DNA of 22,393 bases, taken from the NCBI GenBank assembly GCA_020434085.1, contig JAGRBM010000052.1, positions 1 through 22,393 of the forward strand, given 5' to 3'. This document shows positions 7,497 to 16,140 of this stretch, one piece after another; position 1 is the first letter of the stretch; each line of letters starts with the position of its first letter. The notes under the pieces are model-generated. The model was given only the letters and a program-made list of their open reading frames with translations. It was not told the origin of the DNA and made no database searches. The translations under genes and the position numbers were made by a program. The stretch comes from Chrysiogenia bacterium (GTDB taxonomy: Bacteria > JAGRBM01).

Positions 7497-9913
7497 AGGA
7501 AATCCCCGTCCTGCCAGTTCGGGATCTCGTCGTCTTTCCACGCATGATGGTTCCGCTGTTCCTCTCCCGGGACACCGGCATCGATGCGGTTATTTCCCTG
7601 GGGCAGGCGGCCGGGCGCATCCTGGTCGTCACGCAGAAATCTCCCGATACTGAAGAACCACGCGCAGGCGACTGCTTCCCGGTGGGAACCATCTGCTCGG
7701 TCGTGCGCAGCGTGCGCCTGGCCGACGGGCGTCTCAAGGTGCTTGTCCACGGCGAGTCCCGTGCAAAGGCCGGCGACTGGAGCGCCCAGCACCGGGCGCG
7801 CCCGACCCTGCTCCCCGAAGCGCCGCTTGCCGGTGAGGACCAGATAGAGGCAGAAGCGCTCTCGCGCTCGATCATCGACAACCTCGACAAGGTGGTGCAG
7901 CTCGGGCGCAATCTCTCCCCCGATATCCTGATGACCTTCGAGGGCCTTGCACCCGAACAGATTCCCGATGCGCTTGGCGCGCAGGTGGGCTTTCCGGTTC
8001 CCGATGCCCAGCGCCTGCTTGAGGCGCCCAGCACGCTTGATCGTCTGCGCGTTGCAGCAGAGCTGCTCTCGCGCGAGTCAGACATTCTGGGCGTCAAAGC
8101 CGAAATCGAAACCCAGGCGAAGGACGAACTCTCGCGCTCGCAACGCGAGTTCTTCCTGCGCGAGCAAATCCGCGCCATCCGCACCGAGCTCGGAGAGGGC
8201 GAGGATCGTCCGCCCGACGTCGCCGAATTGGCGGGCAAGCTCGAAAAGGCGGGGCTTACCGAAGAGGCGCGCACCGAAGCAGACAAACAGCTCAAGCGGC
8301 TTGAGCAGATGCATCCCGAGTCGGCCGAGGCAACCATCATCAAGACCTATCTGGACTGGATGGTGGACCTGCCCTGGAGCAAGACGACCGAGGACCGCGT
8401 GGACATTCCGGCTGCGCGCAGGATTCTCGACGAAGACCACTACGGCCTTCCCAAGGTCAAGCAGCGCATTCTGGAGTTCCTGGGCGTGAGCAAGCTCAAG
8501 GGAAGCCTGCGCGGGCCGATCCTGTGCTTTGTGGGGCCTCCGGGCGTGGGCAAGACCTCGCTGGGCAAAAGCATTGCGCGCGCCGTGGGGCGCGAGTTCG
8601 TCCGCATCTCGCTGGGCGGCATGAAGGACGAGGCCGAGATTCGCGGCCACCGTCGCACCTACGTGGGCGCGATGCCCGGTCGCATTCTGCAGGGGCTCAA
8701 GCAGGCGGGCGTTCGCAACCCGGTGTTCATGCTCGATGAGATCGACAAGATCGGCAACGACTTCCGCGGCGATCCGGCCTCGGCGCTGCTCGAAGTGCTC
8801 GATCCCCAGCAGAACAAGGAGTTCTCCGACCACTATCTCTCGGTGAACTTCGATCTCTCGGACGTGCTCTTTATCGCGACGGCCAACCAGCTCGACACCG
8901 TGCCGCCGGCGCTGCGCGATCGCATGGAGGTCATCGAGATCTCCGGTTACTCCGAAGAAGAAAAACTCCGCATTGCCAAGCAGTACCTGCTGCCGCGCCA
9001 GCTCGAAGAAAACGGCGTGAGCGAGGCAAACCTCCAGCTCACCGACTCGGCGTTGCGCGGTCTCATTGAGCACTACACCCGTGAGAGCGGCCTGCGAAAC
9101 CTCGAGCGCGAGATCGCCTCGGTCTGCCGCAAGGTCGCGCTGAAAGTCGCCGAGGAAAAGGGCGAACGCTACCGCGTGAGCGCGGGCAACCTTGAAAAAT
9201 ACCTGGGCGTGCACAAGTACGAACCGCTCGAAGAGAGCGAGGGCGACGAAGTCGGCGTGGCGACCGGCCTTGCCTGGACGCCCTATGGCGGTGAAATGCT
9301 CTACGTCGAGGCGCAGTTCAACCCGAGCAAGCGCGGCGGTATCTCGCTGACCGGCCAGCTCGGTGACGTGATGAAGGAAAGCGTTCATGCCGCGCTCTCC
9401 TACGTGCGCACGCGAACGAACTTCGGCATCGCGGCCGATTTCTTCGACAAGCACGAACTCCACCTGCATGTGCCCGAGGGTGCCATTCCCAAGGACGGCC
9501 CTTCGGCGGGCATCACCATGGCGGCGGCAATCGTCTCGGCTGCTACCGGGCGCCCGGTGCGAAAGCGCATTGCCATGACCGGTGAGATCACGCTGCGCGG
9601 CCGCGTCCTGCCCGTGGGCGGGGTGCGTGAGAAGCTGCTGGCTGCCAACCGCATGGGAATCAACCGGGTTCTGGTGCCCAAGGCCAATGTGAAGGATCTG
9701 GGCGAGCTTCCTCGCTCGCTGCGCCAGGCGATGGAAATCATCCCCGTGGAGACCACCGAGCAGGTGCTCGAAGAGGTGCTTCTTCCCCCTGTGACGGGCC
9801 CTGGAGCGGCTTCGAAGCCTCCTGCGCGCAAGCGGCCGTCCTCGCGGGCGAAGACCCCGGCGCGCGCGGGTTGGGATCAGCCGCGGGCCAAGCGCTCCCC
9901 GGCCTCTTCCTGA
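7493..9913 (+). CDS. ATP-dependent protease La (Lon)
   Basis: An 806-residue LonA-type protease that degrades misfolded and regulatory proteins in the cytoplasm as a hexamer. The N-terminal substrate-recognition domain begins with [19 protein letters not shown]. The AAA+ module has Walker A GPPGVGKT (348-355) and Walker B VFMLDE (411-416). The protease domain carries the Ser-Lys dyad: S671 in PKDGPSAG and K714 in VREKLLAA, 43 residues apart as in E. coli Lon. It is longer than E. coli Lon (784 residues) because of a basic, Pro/Ala-rich tail of about 40 residues. The start ATG lies inside the upstream stop (ATGA), with GAGG 4 bases before it, so translation is probably coupled to the lipoprotein gene. 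No heat-shock promoter was identified immediately upstream, and a promoter inside the upstream gene cannot be excluded. Confidence 0.97.
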   Translation: MKEIPVLPVRDLVVFPRMMVPLFLSRDTGIDAVISLGQAAGRILVVTQKSPDTEEPRAGDCFPVGTICSVVRSVRLADGRLKVLVHGESRAKAGDWSAQHRARPTLLPEAPLAGEDQIEAEALSRSIIDNLDKVVQLGRNLSPDILMTFEGLAPEQIPDALGAQVGFPVPDAQRLLEAPSTLDRLRVAAELLSRESDILGVKAEIETQAKDELSRSQREFFLREQIRAIRTELGEGEDRPPDVAELAGKLEKAGLTEEARTEADKQLKRLEQMHPESAEATIIKTYLDWMVDLPWSKTTEDRVDIPAARRILDEDHYGLPKVKQRILEFLGVSKLKGSLRGPILCFVGPPGVGKTSLGKSIARAVGREFVRISLGGMKDEAEIRGHRRTYVGAMPGRILQGLKQAGVRNPVFMLDEIDKIGNDFRGDPASALLEVLDPQQNKEFSDHYLSVNFDLSDVLFIATANQLDTVPPALRDRMEVIEISGYSEEEKLRIAKQYLLPRQLEENGVSEANLQLTDSALRGLIEHYTRESGLRNLEREIASVCRKVALKVAEEKGERYRVSAGNLEKYLGVHKYEPLEESEGDEVGVATGLAWTPYGGEMLYVEAQFNPSKRGGISLTGQLGDVMKESVHAALSYVRTRTNFGIAADFFDKHELHLHVPEGAIPKDGPSAGITMAAAIVSAATGRPVRKRIAMTGEITLRGRVLPVGGVREKLLAANRMGINRVLVPKANVKDLGELPRSLRQAMEIIPVETTEQVLEEVLLPPVTGPGAASKPPARKRPSSRAKTPARAGWDQPRAKRSPASS

Positions 9914-9942
9914 ACTCGCCGCAATCTGCTCCAGTGGGGCAG

Positions 9943-9961
9943 AAAGGCCGGAAAGGCCTTT
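9943..9961 (+). terminator. possible weak terminator hairpin after lon
   Basis: AAAGGCC at 9943-9949 pairs with GGCCTTT at 9955-9961 around the loop GGAAA, 29 bases past the lon stop. The arm ends in TTT but is followed by AA, so there is no proper U-tract. It may be a weak terminator or an RNA-protecting 3' stem. Confidence 0.35.
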
Positions 9962-9973
9962 AATCCCGGGCGG

Positions 9974-10001
9974 TTGTCCATTAACGTAGTTCCCGGATAA
10001 C
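9974..10001 (+). promoter_or_regulatory. candidate sigma-70-type promoter for the receiver-TPR gene
   Basis: TTGTCC at 9974-9979 and GATAAC at 9996-10001 are separated by 16 bases; each matches four of six consensus positions. They lie in the only sizeable gap upstream of the 10076-15479 gene run and downstream of the possible lon terminator, which makes a promoter here sensible. Sequence alone does not prove it. Confidence 0.3.
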
Positions 10002-10021
10002 CTGTGAAATCGCAATCAAGG

Positions 10022-10038
10022 CCCGCCCGGGGGGCGGG
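10022..10038 (+). promoter_or_regulatory. GC-rich hairpin in the 5' leader of the receiver-TPR gene
   Basis: CCCGCC at 10022-10027 pairs with GGCGGG at 10033-10038 around CGGGG, followed by TT. It sits 37 bases before the ATG at 10076 and downstream of the candidate promoter. It would be transcribed and could attenuate transcription or stabilise the message. It could instead be a second terminator for lon. Confidence 0.35.
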
Positions 10039-10075
10039 TTCCCGATTTGAATGAGTAGGGTGAGGAACGGCTGCA

Positions 10076-12889
10076 ATGGCCAGGCAGCACATTCTCGTAG
10101 TAGACGACGACCAGAAGAGTCTGCAGGTTCTTGAGATCTCTCTCAAGAAGGCGGGCTTTTTGGTGACGACTGCCCAGAACGGTCTGGACGGGCTTGAGAA
10201 AGCCAAGACCAGCGTCCCCGAACTCATCATCTCCGACGTCAAGATGCCCAAGCTCAACGGGTATCAGTTCTGCAAACGCATCAAGGAAGATCCCAAGCTC
10301 GAAAAAGTCCCCTTTATCTTTCTGACAAGTCAGAAGTCGGTCGACGACAAGATCAAGGGCCTTGAGCTGGGCGTCGACGACTACCTCACCAAACCGATCT
10401 ACATCAAGGAACTCCTCACGCGGGTGCGGCTGCTGCTGCAGAAGCGTGAGAAGGAATCCCTCGAAGAAGTCAGCGCGCAGCGCCAGTTCGCGGGCTCGCT
10501 CACGGACATGGGCGTGGTAGACCTGCTCCAGACCCTGGAGATCGGTCGCAAGACCGGCGTGCTCTACCTGACGGGGCCGGGCGCTTCCTCAGGCCTCATC
10601 TATTTTTCCGAAGGTCAGATCATCGATGCCATCCAGGGGCAGATCAAGGCCGAGCGCGCCATCTACCGCATGCTCGCGTGGAACGAGGGCGCCTTCAAAA
10701 TCGATTTCAAACCCCTCGACCGGCAGGTGGTCGTCTCCACCAGCACGCAGGGACTCATCATGGACGGCATGCGCCGTCTCGATGAGTGGGAACGTCTGGC
10801 CGAGCAGCTTCCACCGCTCGATACGGTGCTCATCATCGATCCCCAGGAACTGCTCGTGCAGTATCCCGAAAAGTTTCCGACCAAGGCCGGGCAGATCCTC
10901 CAGCTCTTCGATGGCACGCGCACCATCCTGACGGTGGTAGACAGTTGCGGGCTCGACGACCTGCCGGCGCTCAACATCATCTCGAAACTCTACTTCCAGG
11001 GCTTGCTCAAGGAACTCGAACAGGGCGCGACGCCGCCCATGATCACGATGGCCAGCGCGCAGCCGGCGCAGCCCTCGAACGTCGTCGAGTTCCCCTCCCA
11101 ACCGCCCGAGCCCGCGTCCGAGCCGGCCGGATCGATGCCCGATGATTTCGGCGATTCGGCCGGGGAAGTCTCGGCGGTCAGCGTGCGCGACCTGCTCGCC
11201 AGCACGCATGTGAGTCCCGCGCCGGTGCCGGCATCCGTGCCGCAGCCTGCAGCGGCAAGCATGGAAGACATCGCCGCACAGGCCGAGGCCCGCGCGCTCA
11301 GCCAGCCGCCGCCTCCACCACCTCCCGAGGAGACGGACGAGGAAGCGACCGAGCCGAGTGCCGAGATGCCGTCGCCGCGCGTTGCCGCGCCTCATGCGCA
11401 AAAGAGCGGGCGACAGGACAAGGTCTACGAAGTTGAGGACGAGGTAAAGCTCGTCTCGCCCAAACCCTGGCAGCGCCACCCGGCACTCTTTGCCGGCGTT
11501 GGCGGCGCACTCGGCGTGCTCCTGCTCATTGCCGGTGCCGCTGCCTTTGGACTTCTGGCGCCCCTTGGCGTGCCGGCGCTCATCGGCGGCTCGTCGGCGC
11601 CGAACCTCAAACCCATTGAGGCGCAGGTCGCGCTACACGTGCCCGCCGCGTTGCAGGGCGCGGTTGCAAAAATCGATGGTTTTTCCGAATCGCAGGAAAC
11701 CCTGCCGGAGGTCGCGGCGCTCAAGGCCCGCGCCCTGCTACGGCTGGGAATGCTTGAAGACAATGTGGGCGGCGCCCTCAAGGACGCCGACAGCGCGTTG
11801 CGGCTCGTAGATGATGCGGGACAGCGCACGCCGGTCGTGCAGGTCACCTGGGCCGAGCTCGACGTGCTGCGCGGTCGCTTCGACGATGCGCGAAAGCGCG
11901 CGCAGCCCTTCCTCTCGGCCTCCGACTCTGCAACGGCAGGGTGGGCGGCCTACGTGAGCGGCCTTGCCGATCTGCGCGAGGGCAAGAACCTCGGGCAGGC
12001 GATCGAGCTGCTTGGTTCTGCAGAGCGCGCGCTTCCCGGAAGCGTGGCCGTGGCCCTTGCGCTCTCCGAAGCGCTGCTTCGCGTCTCCGACTACGACAAG
12101 GCGCGCGAGCAGGCCAGCCGTGCGGCGAGCGAGTCCGCCCGGAGCGCCGAGGCCCAGGAACTGCTGGCGCGCGCCTGCGCCGCGCTCCGCGACCGCGACT
12201 GCGCGCGCGGCGCGTGGGACAGGGCGGTCTCGCTTGCACCCGACAATGCGCAGTTCGCGTTGGGGCAGGCCTCGAACCTCTGGCAGGAAGAGAAAAATGC
12301 CGGCGAGGCGGGCGCAAAGCTCAAGTCCATCGTCTCCAACGAAAACTGGAAAGACGAGAGCGAGGTGCGCGCGCGTGCCTACTTCCTGCTGGGTGAGATC
12401 GCAGCCGCCGGCGGGGACAACGACGCCGCGCGCGACTACTACGAAAAAGTGCAGGCGATCGACTCGGGCTATCCCGGGCTCTCCAGCCGGCTGGCGGCGC
12501 TGCGTCCAGCGCGGCGCCCGGCACCCAAACCTGCGCCGGTCGATCCGGCCACCGAGGGGCGCCGCCTGCTGCGCAAGGGCCAATACCGCGCGGCGATTCC
12601 CTTCCTTCAGAAGGCCGTGCTGCAGGACTCGCGCGATGCCGAGCTCTTCTCGGAACTGGGCAATGCCTACCTGCAGATCGACGAATCGGACTCGGCGCGC
12701 CGCTCCTTTGAACGCGCGCTCAAGCTCGATCGCAACAACGCGACGGCGCTTCGCTGGCTCGGGCAGCTCTACTCCACCGCCGGAGAGCGCGAGCAGGCTG
12801 CGGTGATGTTCGAGCGATTCCTCAAAGTGGCACCCACGCACCCAGACGCGCCGCTGGTGCGCGCGCTGCTTCGCCGCATCGAGCGCTGA
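10076..12889 (+). CDS. transmembrane response regulator: receiver, PATAN (DUF4388), TPR repeats
   Basis: A 937-residue multidomain protein. Residues 1-125 are a receiver domain with a complete phosphorylation site: acidic D10-D12, phospho-acceptor D54, T84 and K106. A PATAN/DUF4388 domain follows (about 140-235), then a helical segment to about 330. A Pro/Ala/Glu-rich disordered linker (about 335-445, including a poly-proline run near 410) leads to one hydrophobic span at 471-495. The rest (about 515-937) is TPR-like repeats, for example RRLLRKGQYRAAIPFLQKAV. The receiver must be cytoplasmic, so a single membrane pass would put the TPR part in the periplasm. The start ATG has GAGG about 10 bases upstream. 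No histidine kinase is encoded in the window. It heads a run of four genes. Receiver-PATAN proteins are common in deltaproteobacteria and cyanobacteria, often linked to gliding, polarity or secretion; the role here is unknown. Confidence 0.85.
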   Translation: MARQHILVVDDDQKSLQVLEISLKKAGFLVTTAQNGLDGLEKAKTSVPELIISDVKMPKLNGYQFCKRIKEDPKLEKVPFIFLTSQKSVDDKIKGLELGVDDYLTKPIYIKELLTRVRLLLQKREKESLEEVSAQRQFAGSLTDMGVVDLLQTLEIGRKTGVLYLTGPGASSGLIYFSEGQIIDAIQGQIKAERAIYRMLAWNEGAFKIDFKPLDRQVVVSTSTQGLIMDGMRRLDEWERLAEQLPPLDTVLIIDPQELLVQYPEKFPTKAGQILQLFDGTRTILTVVDSCGLDDLPALNIISKLYFQGLLKELEQGATPPMITMASAQPAQPSNVVEFPSQPPEPASEPAGSMPDDFGDSAGEVSAVSVRDLLASTHVSPAPVPASVPQPAAASMEDIAAQAEARALSQPPPPPPPEETDEEATEPSAEMPSPRVAAPHAQKSGRQDKVYEVEDEVKLVSPKPWQRHPALFAGVGGALGVLLLIAGAAAFGLLAPLGVPALIGGSSAPNLKPIEAQVALHVPAALQGAVAKIDGFSESQETLPEVAALKARALLRLGMLEDNVGGALKDADSALRLVDDAGQRTPVVQVTWAELDVLRGRFDDARKRAQPFLSASDSATAGWAAYVSGLADLREGKNLGQAIELLGSAERALPGSVAVALALSEALLRVSDYDKAREQASRAASESARSAEAQELLARACAALRDRDCARGAWDRAVSLAPDNAQFALGQASNLWQEEKNAGEAGAKLKSIVSNENWKDESEVRARAYFLLGEIAAAGGDNDAARDYYEKVQAIDSGYPGLSSRLAALRPARRPAPKPAPVDPATEGRRLLRKGQYRAAIPFLQKAVLQDSRDAELFSELGNAYLQIDESDSARRSFERALKLDRNNATALRWLGQLYSTAGEREQAAVMFERFLKVAPTHPDAPLVRALLRRIER

Positions 12890-12924
12890 GCGCTCATCTC
12901 CCCGCGCCTTCCTCTGGAACTTCC

Positions 12925-13908
12925 GTGAGCAAGCACCTCAAAGAATTTGAGCTGATCGCGCGCATCGAGCGACTTGCCGCAAAGACCGGTGCGCGCGTCG
13001 TCGAAAGCATCGGCGATGACGCGGCGATCCTGCGCCCCTCGCGCGGGTGTGACCTCGTGTGGGCGACTGACGCGCAGGTCGAGGACGTGCACTTTCGGCG
13101 CGCGTGGATGAGCCCCAAAGATGCCGGCTGGCGCGCGCTGGCGGTGAATCTCTCTGACCTGGCGGCCATGGGAGCGGCGCCGCTTGGCGCGCTCGTATCC
13201 ATCGCGATCCCGCAAAGCTGGAGTGATGCCGAGGTGCTGGCGCTTCACCGCGGCGTGGCAGCCTGCGGCAAGAAGTTTTCCTGCCCCCTCATCGGCGGCA
13301 ATGTCTCGGCGGCAAAGGGCAGGGCGCTGCAAGTGCACGTGAGCGTGCTGGGCGAAGTGCGCCGGGGCAGGGCCCTTCGCCGCGACGCGGCCCGCGCAGG
13401 CGAGGACCTGTGGGTGACCGGCCGGATCGGTGTCGGCGGAGTTTCGCTCGACGCGCTCAGCAGCGGCGGCACTGCCGCCCGTAACTATCTCAAACCCGCC
13501 CCGCCGCTCGAATTTGCAAAGGCGCTTGCCGCAAAGGGGCTCTCCCGCGCGGCCATCGATGTGAGCGACGGGCTCCTGGCCGATCTCGCTCACGTGCTGG
13601 AGGCCTCGGGAAACATCGGCGCGCAGATCGAACTGGCAAAAGTGCCTGTCCCCGCGGGGCTCCGAACGCTGCAGAAGGCAGGCGACCCGCAGTCACTGGC
13701 CGCCGCGCTCAATCGGGGGGAGGACTACCAGCTTCTCTTCAGCGCCCCGGCGACAAAGCGCGCGGCGGTTGAATCCCTCGCCGGGGCCGCTAAGGTGAAG
13801 GCCGCGCGCATCGGTGCACTGACAAAGGCGCCGGGCATCACGCTTTTGACTCGAACGGGGCAGTTGCTGGCCTACACCGGCCCCGGCGGCTGGCAGCACC
13901 GCCGCTGA
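12925..13908 (+). CDS. thiL: thiamine-monophosphate kinase
   Basis: A 327-residue ThiL, which phosphorylates thiamine monophosphate with ATP to give the cofactor thiamine diphosphate in the cytoplasm. It follows the family pattern: ELIARIERL at the N-terminus, GDDAAIL, the TDAQVEDVHF strand, NLSDLAAMGA, then DVSDGLLADLAHV and GEDYQLLF in the C-terminal half. The motif usually written GGDT reads GGNVS here, replacing a magnesium-binding Asp by Asn. I believe GGN variants occur in some lineages, so activity is not necessarily lost. The start is GTG with GGAA upstream. It lies 35 bases after the receiver-TPR gene and 24 bases before a rhomboid gene, probably co-transcribed. No other thiamine genes are present. 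Confidence 0.93.
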   Translation: MSKHLKEFELIARIERLAAKTGARVVESIGDDAAILRPSRGCDLVWATDAQVEDVHFRRAWMSPKDAGWRALAVNLSDLAAMGAAPLGALVSIAIPQSWSDAEVLALHRGVAACGKKFSCPLIGGNVSAAKGRALQVHVSVLGEVRRGRALRRDAARAGEDLWVTGRIGVGGVSLDALSSGGTAARNYLKPAPPLEFAKALAAKGLSRAAIDVSDGLLADLAHVLEASGNIGAQIELAKVPVPAGLRTLQKAGDPQSLAAALNRGEDYQLLFSAPATKRAAVESLAGAAKVKAARIGALTKAPGITLLTRTGQLLAYTGPGGWQHRR

Positions 13909-13932
13909 GCGGCCCGCCACATCAGGAACTTC

Positions 13933-14673
13933 GTGAAGACCTCCGAAGCCAAATACTACCGCGTGCAGTTCGGCCCCCCGGGAAGCCGGGGCTTTGCCGG
14001 TGAGGGCTGGAGTGCGGTCGCCATCATCCTGATTACCTGCGTGATTCTGTATCTGCTGGGCGTGGCGCGCACGGAACTGGGCATCCGCCTGGCGCTGGTG
14101 CCGCGCCTGTTCTGGCACGGCTATCTCTGGCAGCCCATTACCTACCAGTTCCTTCACGCTGGCTTTCTGCACCTGGCGCTCAACTCGCTGGTGCTCTGGA
14201 GCTTCGGTCCCGAGCTCGAACACCGGTGGGGCCGGGCCAAGTTCCTGCGTTTCTTTCTGATCAGCGGCGCGGGCGGCGGCATCGCCTCGGCCCTTGGCTA
14301 CATGGGAAGCCAGTTCCCGGTAGTGGGCATGTCGGGCTCGATCTTCGGCCTGCTCGCCGCCTACGCGCTCCTTGATCCCAACCGGATCGTGCTGCTCTTT
14401 TTCTTTCCGGTGCGTATTCGCGACCTGGTGATCTGGTCGCTGGGAATCGGCATCTTCGCTGAGCTCTTTACCAGCGGCCGGGGCATCGCCCACTGGGCCC
14501 ACGTGGGCGGCGCGGTGACGGGATATCTCTACATGAAGAAGGATGATCTTTTCCGCCGCTCGCGCAACTGGTATTACCGCAAGAAGCTCGAGCGCCGCAG
14601 GCGCGCCGACGGCGTGATTGAAAACGAGGCACCTGCTGAACCGGCCGAGCCGGTCGAACACGAGACACACTGA
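13933..14673 (+). CDS. rhomboid family intramembrane serine protease
   Basis: A 246-residue polytopic membrane protein with the complete rhomboid signature. HxxxxHxxxN is present as H75, H80 and N84. The nucleophile is S134 in GMSGSIFG, and the catalytic histidine is H190 in AHWAHVGG. Rhomboids cleave transmembrane segments of other membrane proteins within the bilayer. The cytoplasmic C-terminal tail is basic and then acidic. The start is GTG with AGGAA six bases upstream. The stop codon shares one base with the next start (TGATG), so it is translationally coupled to the inactive paralogue. The substrate is unknown; membrane-anchored proteins encoded nearby, such as the receiver-TPR protein, are candidates by context only. 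Confidence 0.92.
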   Translation: MKTSEAKYYRVQFGPPGSRGFAGEGWSAVAIILITCVILYLLGVARTELGIRLALVPRLFWHGYLWQPITYQFLHAGFLHLALNSLVLWSFGPELEHRWGRAKFLRFFLISGAGGGIASALGYMGSQFPVVGMSGSIFGLLAAYALLDPNRIVLLFFFPVRIRDLVIWSLGIGIFAELFTSGRGIAHWAHVGGAVTGYLYMKKDDLFRRSRNWYYRKKLERRRRADGVIENEAPAEPAEPVEHETH

Positions 14674-15479
14674 TGTATTCACGCGATCCATACGGCGGCG
14701 GTGGCCGCGTTCGCTTCGGCGGGGGCGGACTCTCGGGCGGGCGCCCCCCGCGCGATTTGACGATCATCCTGGCCACGCTCTTTGTGACCTTCGCGCTGCA
14801 GTTCTTCTCTTCCACCGAGATCGTGCCGGCGCTGCTGCGACTGACGCCCGCGCTCTGGCGGGGCGCGTTCCTCTGGCAGGCGGCGACCTACGCTTTTGTC
14901 GGCACGGGCCGTCCGGATCTGTGGTTCATCTTCAGCCTGCTGATGGTCTTCTGGTTCGGGCGCGACGTCTACAACTCGCTGGGGCAGAAGCGCTTTCGCA
15001 AGCTGCTCGCCTGGGCGGTGATCGGCTCGGGCCTTGCGGCGGCCCTTGTGCAGCTCGTCACCGGCTGGGAAGCGCGCGCCTTCCCCTTCACGCTCATGCA
15101 GGGCCAGCACATGCTGCTGACCATCTTCATCGCGGCCTTTGCCATTCGAAACGCCGAGGCGACCATTCAGCTCTTCTTCGTGCTTCCCATCCAGGCCAAG
15201 TGGTTCATCGCCATCGAGATGGCTTTCGCGTTTCTGGGCTTTCTCTCGACCAAGGACCTGGCCGGCCTGCTGGGGCTATGGAGCGCCGTCGGCATCACCT
15301 ATGTCTACCTCACCCCCGGCGGTGCCAAGCAGATCTGGAAGCGCTGGCGCCTCAAGATGAAGAAGCGCAAAGTGCAGCGCGAGCTCGAACAGCTCAAGAA
15401 GGAAAAGGGCTTTCGGGTGGTCTCCCGCGATGACGATGATGAGCCGGGGCCCGGCGGCAGCGGTCCCTGGGTGAACTAG
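14673..15479 (+). CDS. rhomboid-like membrane protein lacking catalytic residues (pseudoprotease)
   Basis: A 268-residue membrane protein with about six hydrophobic segments and the layout of its upstream neighbour, including LWQAATYAF where the active enzyme has LWQPITYQF. The catalytic positions are gone: the HxxxxHxxxN region reads VGTGRPDLWFIFS, the GxSG loop is replaced around GQHM (144-147), and the last helix (DLAGLLGLWSAVG) has no histidine. The N-terminus is Gly-rich (residues 8-23), and the cytoplasmic C-terminus is a Lys/Arg-rich, probably helical tail ending in acidic residues. It resembles the inactive rhomboid relatives (iRhom or Derlin type, DUF1751-like), which bind rather than cut clients. 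A stabilising or substrate-presenting partner of the adjacent protease is my inference. A terminator follows. Confidence 0.75.
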   Translation: MYSRDPYGGGGRVRFGGGGLSGGRPPRDLTIILATLFVTFALQFFSSTEIVPALLRLTPALWRGAFLWQAATYAFVGTGRPDLWFIFSLLMVFWFGRDVYNSLGQKRFRKLLAWAVIGSGLAAALVQLVTGWEARAFPFTLMQGQHMLLTIFIAAFAIRNAEATIQLFFVLPIQAKWFIAIEMAFAFLGFLSTKDLAGLLGLWSAVGITYVYLTPGGAKQIWKRWRLKMKKRKVQRELEQLKKEKGFRVVSRDDDDEPGPGGSGPWVN

Positions 15480-15489
15480 GGAACAACAG

Positions 15490-15518
15490 AAAAGGGCGAG
15501 CCGAGGCTCGCCCTTTTT
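15490..15518. terminator. strong bidirectional intrinsic terminator
   Basis: AAAAGGGCGAGCC at 15490-15502 is followed by GA and its exact complement GGCTCGCCCTTTT at 15505-15517, with a further T. The stem is GC-rich and flanked by A-tract and T-tract, so it works on either strand. It lies between the rhomboid-like gene and the convergent isomerase gene, ending both transcription units. Confidence 0.92.
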
Positions 15519-15536
15519 GTGCCAGTGCCGGCAAAA

Positions 15537-16127
15537 TCAGCCCTGCTTGAGGTAGCGCTCCAGCAGGGGCAGGCGGTCATTGCCCCAGTACATCCGCCCG
15601 TCGACGAACATGCTCGGCGCGCCGAAGGCGCCCTTGTCGACGGCAGCCTGGGTGTTGTCCTTGAGCTTGTCTTTTAAATCCTGCTCCTCGATGCGCGCGA
15701 GCAGCTTCTCGGCGTCGAGTCCCACCGACTTCGCCACTTCGCCGATGATGTCGGGCTCATCGATCTTCTTGTTGTTTACCCAGTAGGCCTCGTACATTGC
15801 GCGGACAAATTCCTTGAGCTTGCCCTGTTCCTCGGCGGCCAGGCAGGCGCGCATGGGCTTGACCGAATTGAGCGGGAAGCTGCTGGGGAAGGCAAAGTCC
15901 ACGCCGTAATAGGCGGCCCATTCCTTGAGGTCCTCGAACATGTATTTGCCCTTGGGAATGACCGTGGCCGGCGCCCGGTTGCCCGTGGCCTTGAACACCG
16001 CGCCCAGCAAAAAGGGCTTCCAGTTCGCGCTGGCGCCATGGCGCTCGCACAGCTCGTCAATCTGGGTCGATGCCATATAGGCGTAAGGGCTGGAGAGATC
16101 GAAGTAGAAGTCGACGGTCTTGCTCAT
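15537..16127 (-). CDS. 2-hydroxychromene-2-carboxylate isomerase-like protein (kappa-GST / DsbA fold)
   Basis: A 196-residue thioredoxin-fold protein of the DsbA/kappa glutathione transferase group. Residues 5-17 (VDFYFDLSSPYAY) contain the SSPYAY motif that replaces a DsbA CxxC and supplies the serine that activates glutathione. GAPSMFVDG near the C-terminus is the typical cis-proline loop. Family members isomerise 2-hydroxychromene-2-carboxylate in naphthalene degradation with glutathione as cofactor. No other aromatic-degradation gene is nearby, so the true substrate may differ. An excellent ribosome-binding site (AGGAGG) precedes the ATG. It is the last gene of the minus-strand run that also contains glutathione reductase. 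Confidence 0.88.
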   Translation of the reverse strand: MSKTVDFYFDLSSPYAYMASTQIDELCERHGASANWKPFLLGAVFKATGNRAPATVIPKGKYMFEDLKEWAAYYGVDFAFPSSFPLNSVKPMRACLAAEEQGKLKEFVRAMYEAYWVNNKKIDEPDIIGEVAKSVGLDAEKLLARIEEQDLKDKLKDNTQAAVDKGAFGAPSMFVDGRMYWGNDRLPLLERYLKQG

Positions 16128-16140
16128 GGGTTCCTCCTGT

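Noticed and set aside
8078-10015. 645-codon minus-strand frame opposite lon
   Set aside because: Antisense to unmistakable Lon motifs; composition artefact.
15537-16127. DsbA-type thiol oxidoreductase
   Set aside because: The CxxC active site is replaced by SSPYAY, the signature of the isomerase/kappa-GST branch, and there is no signal peptide.
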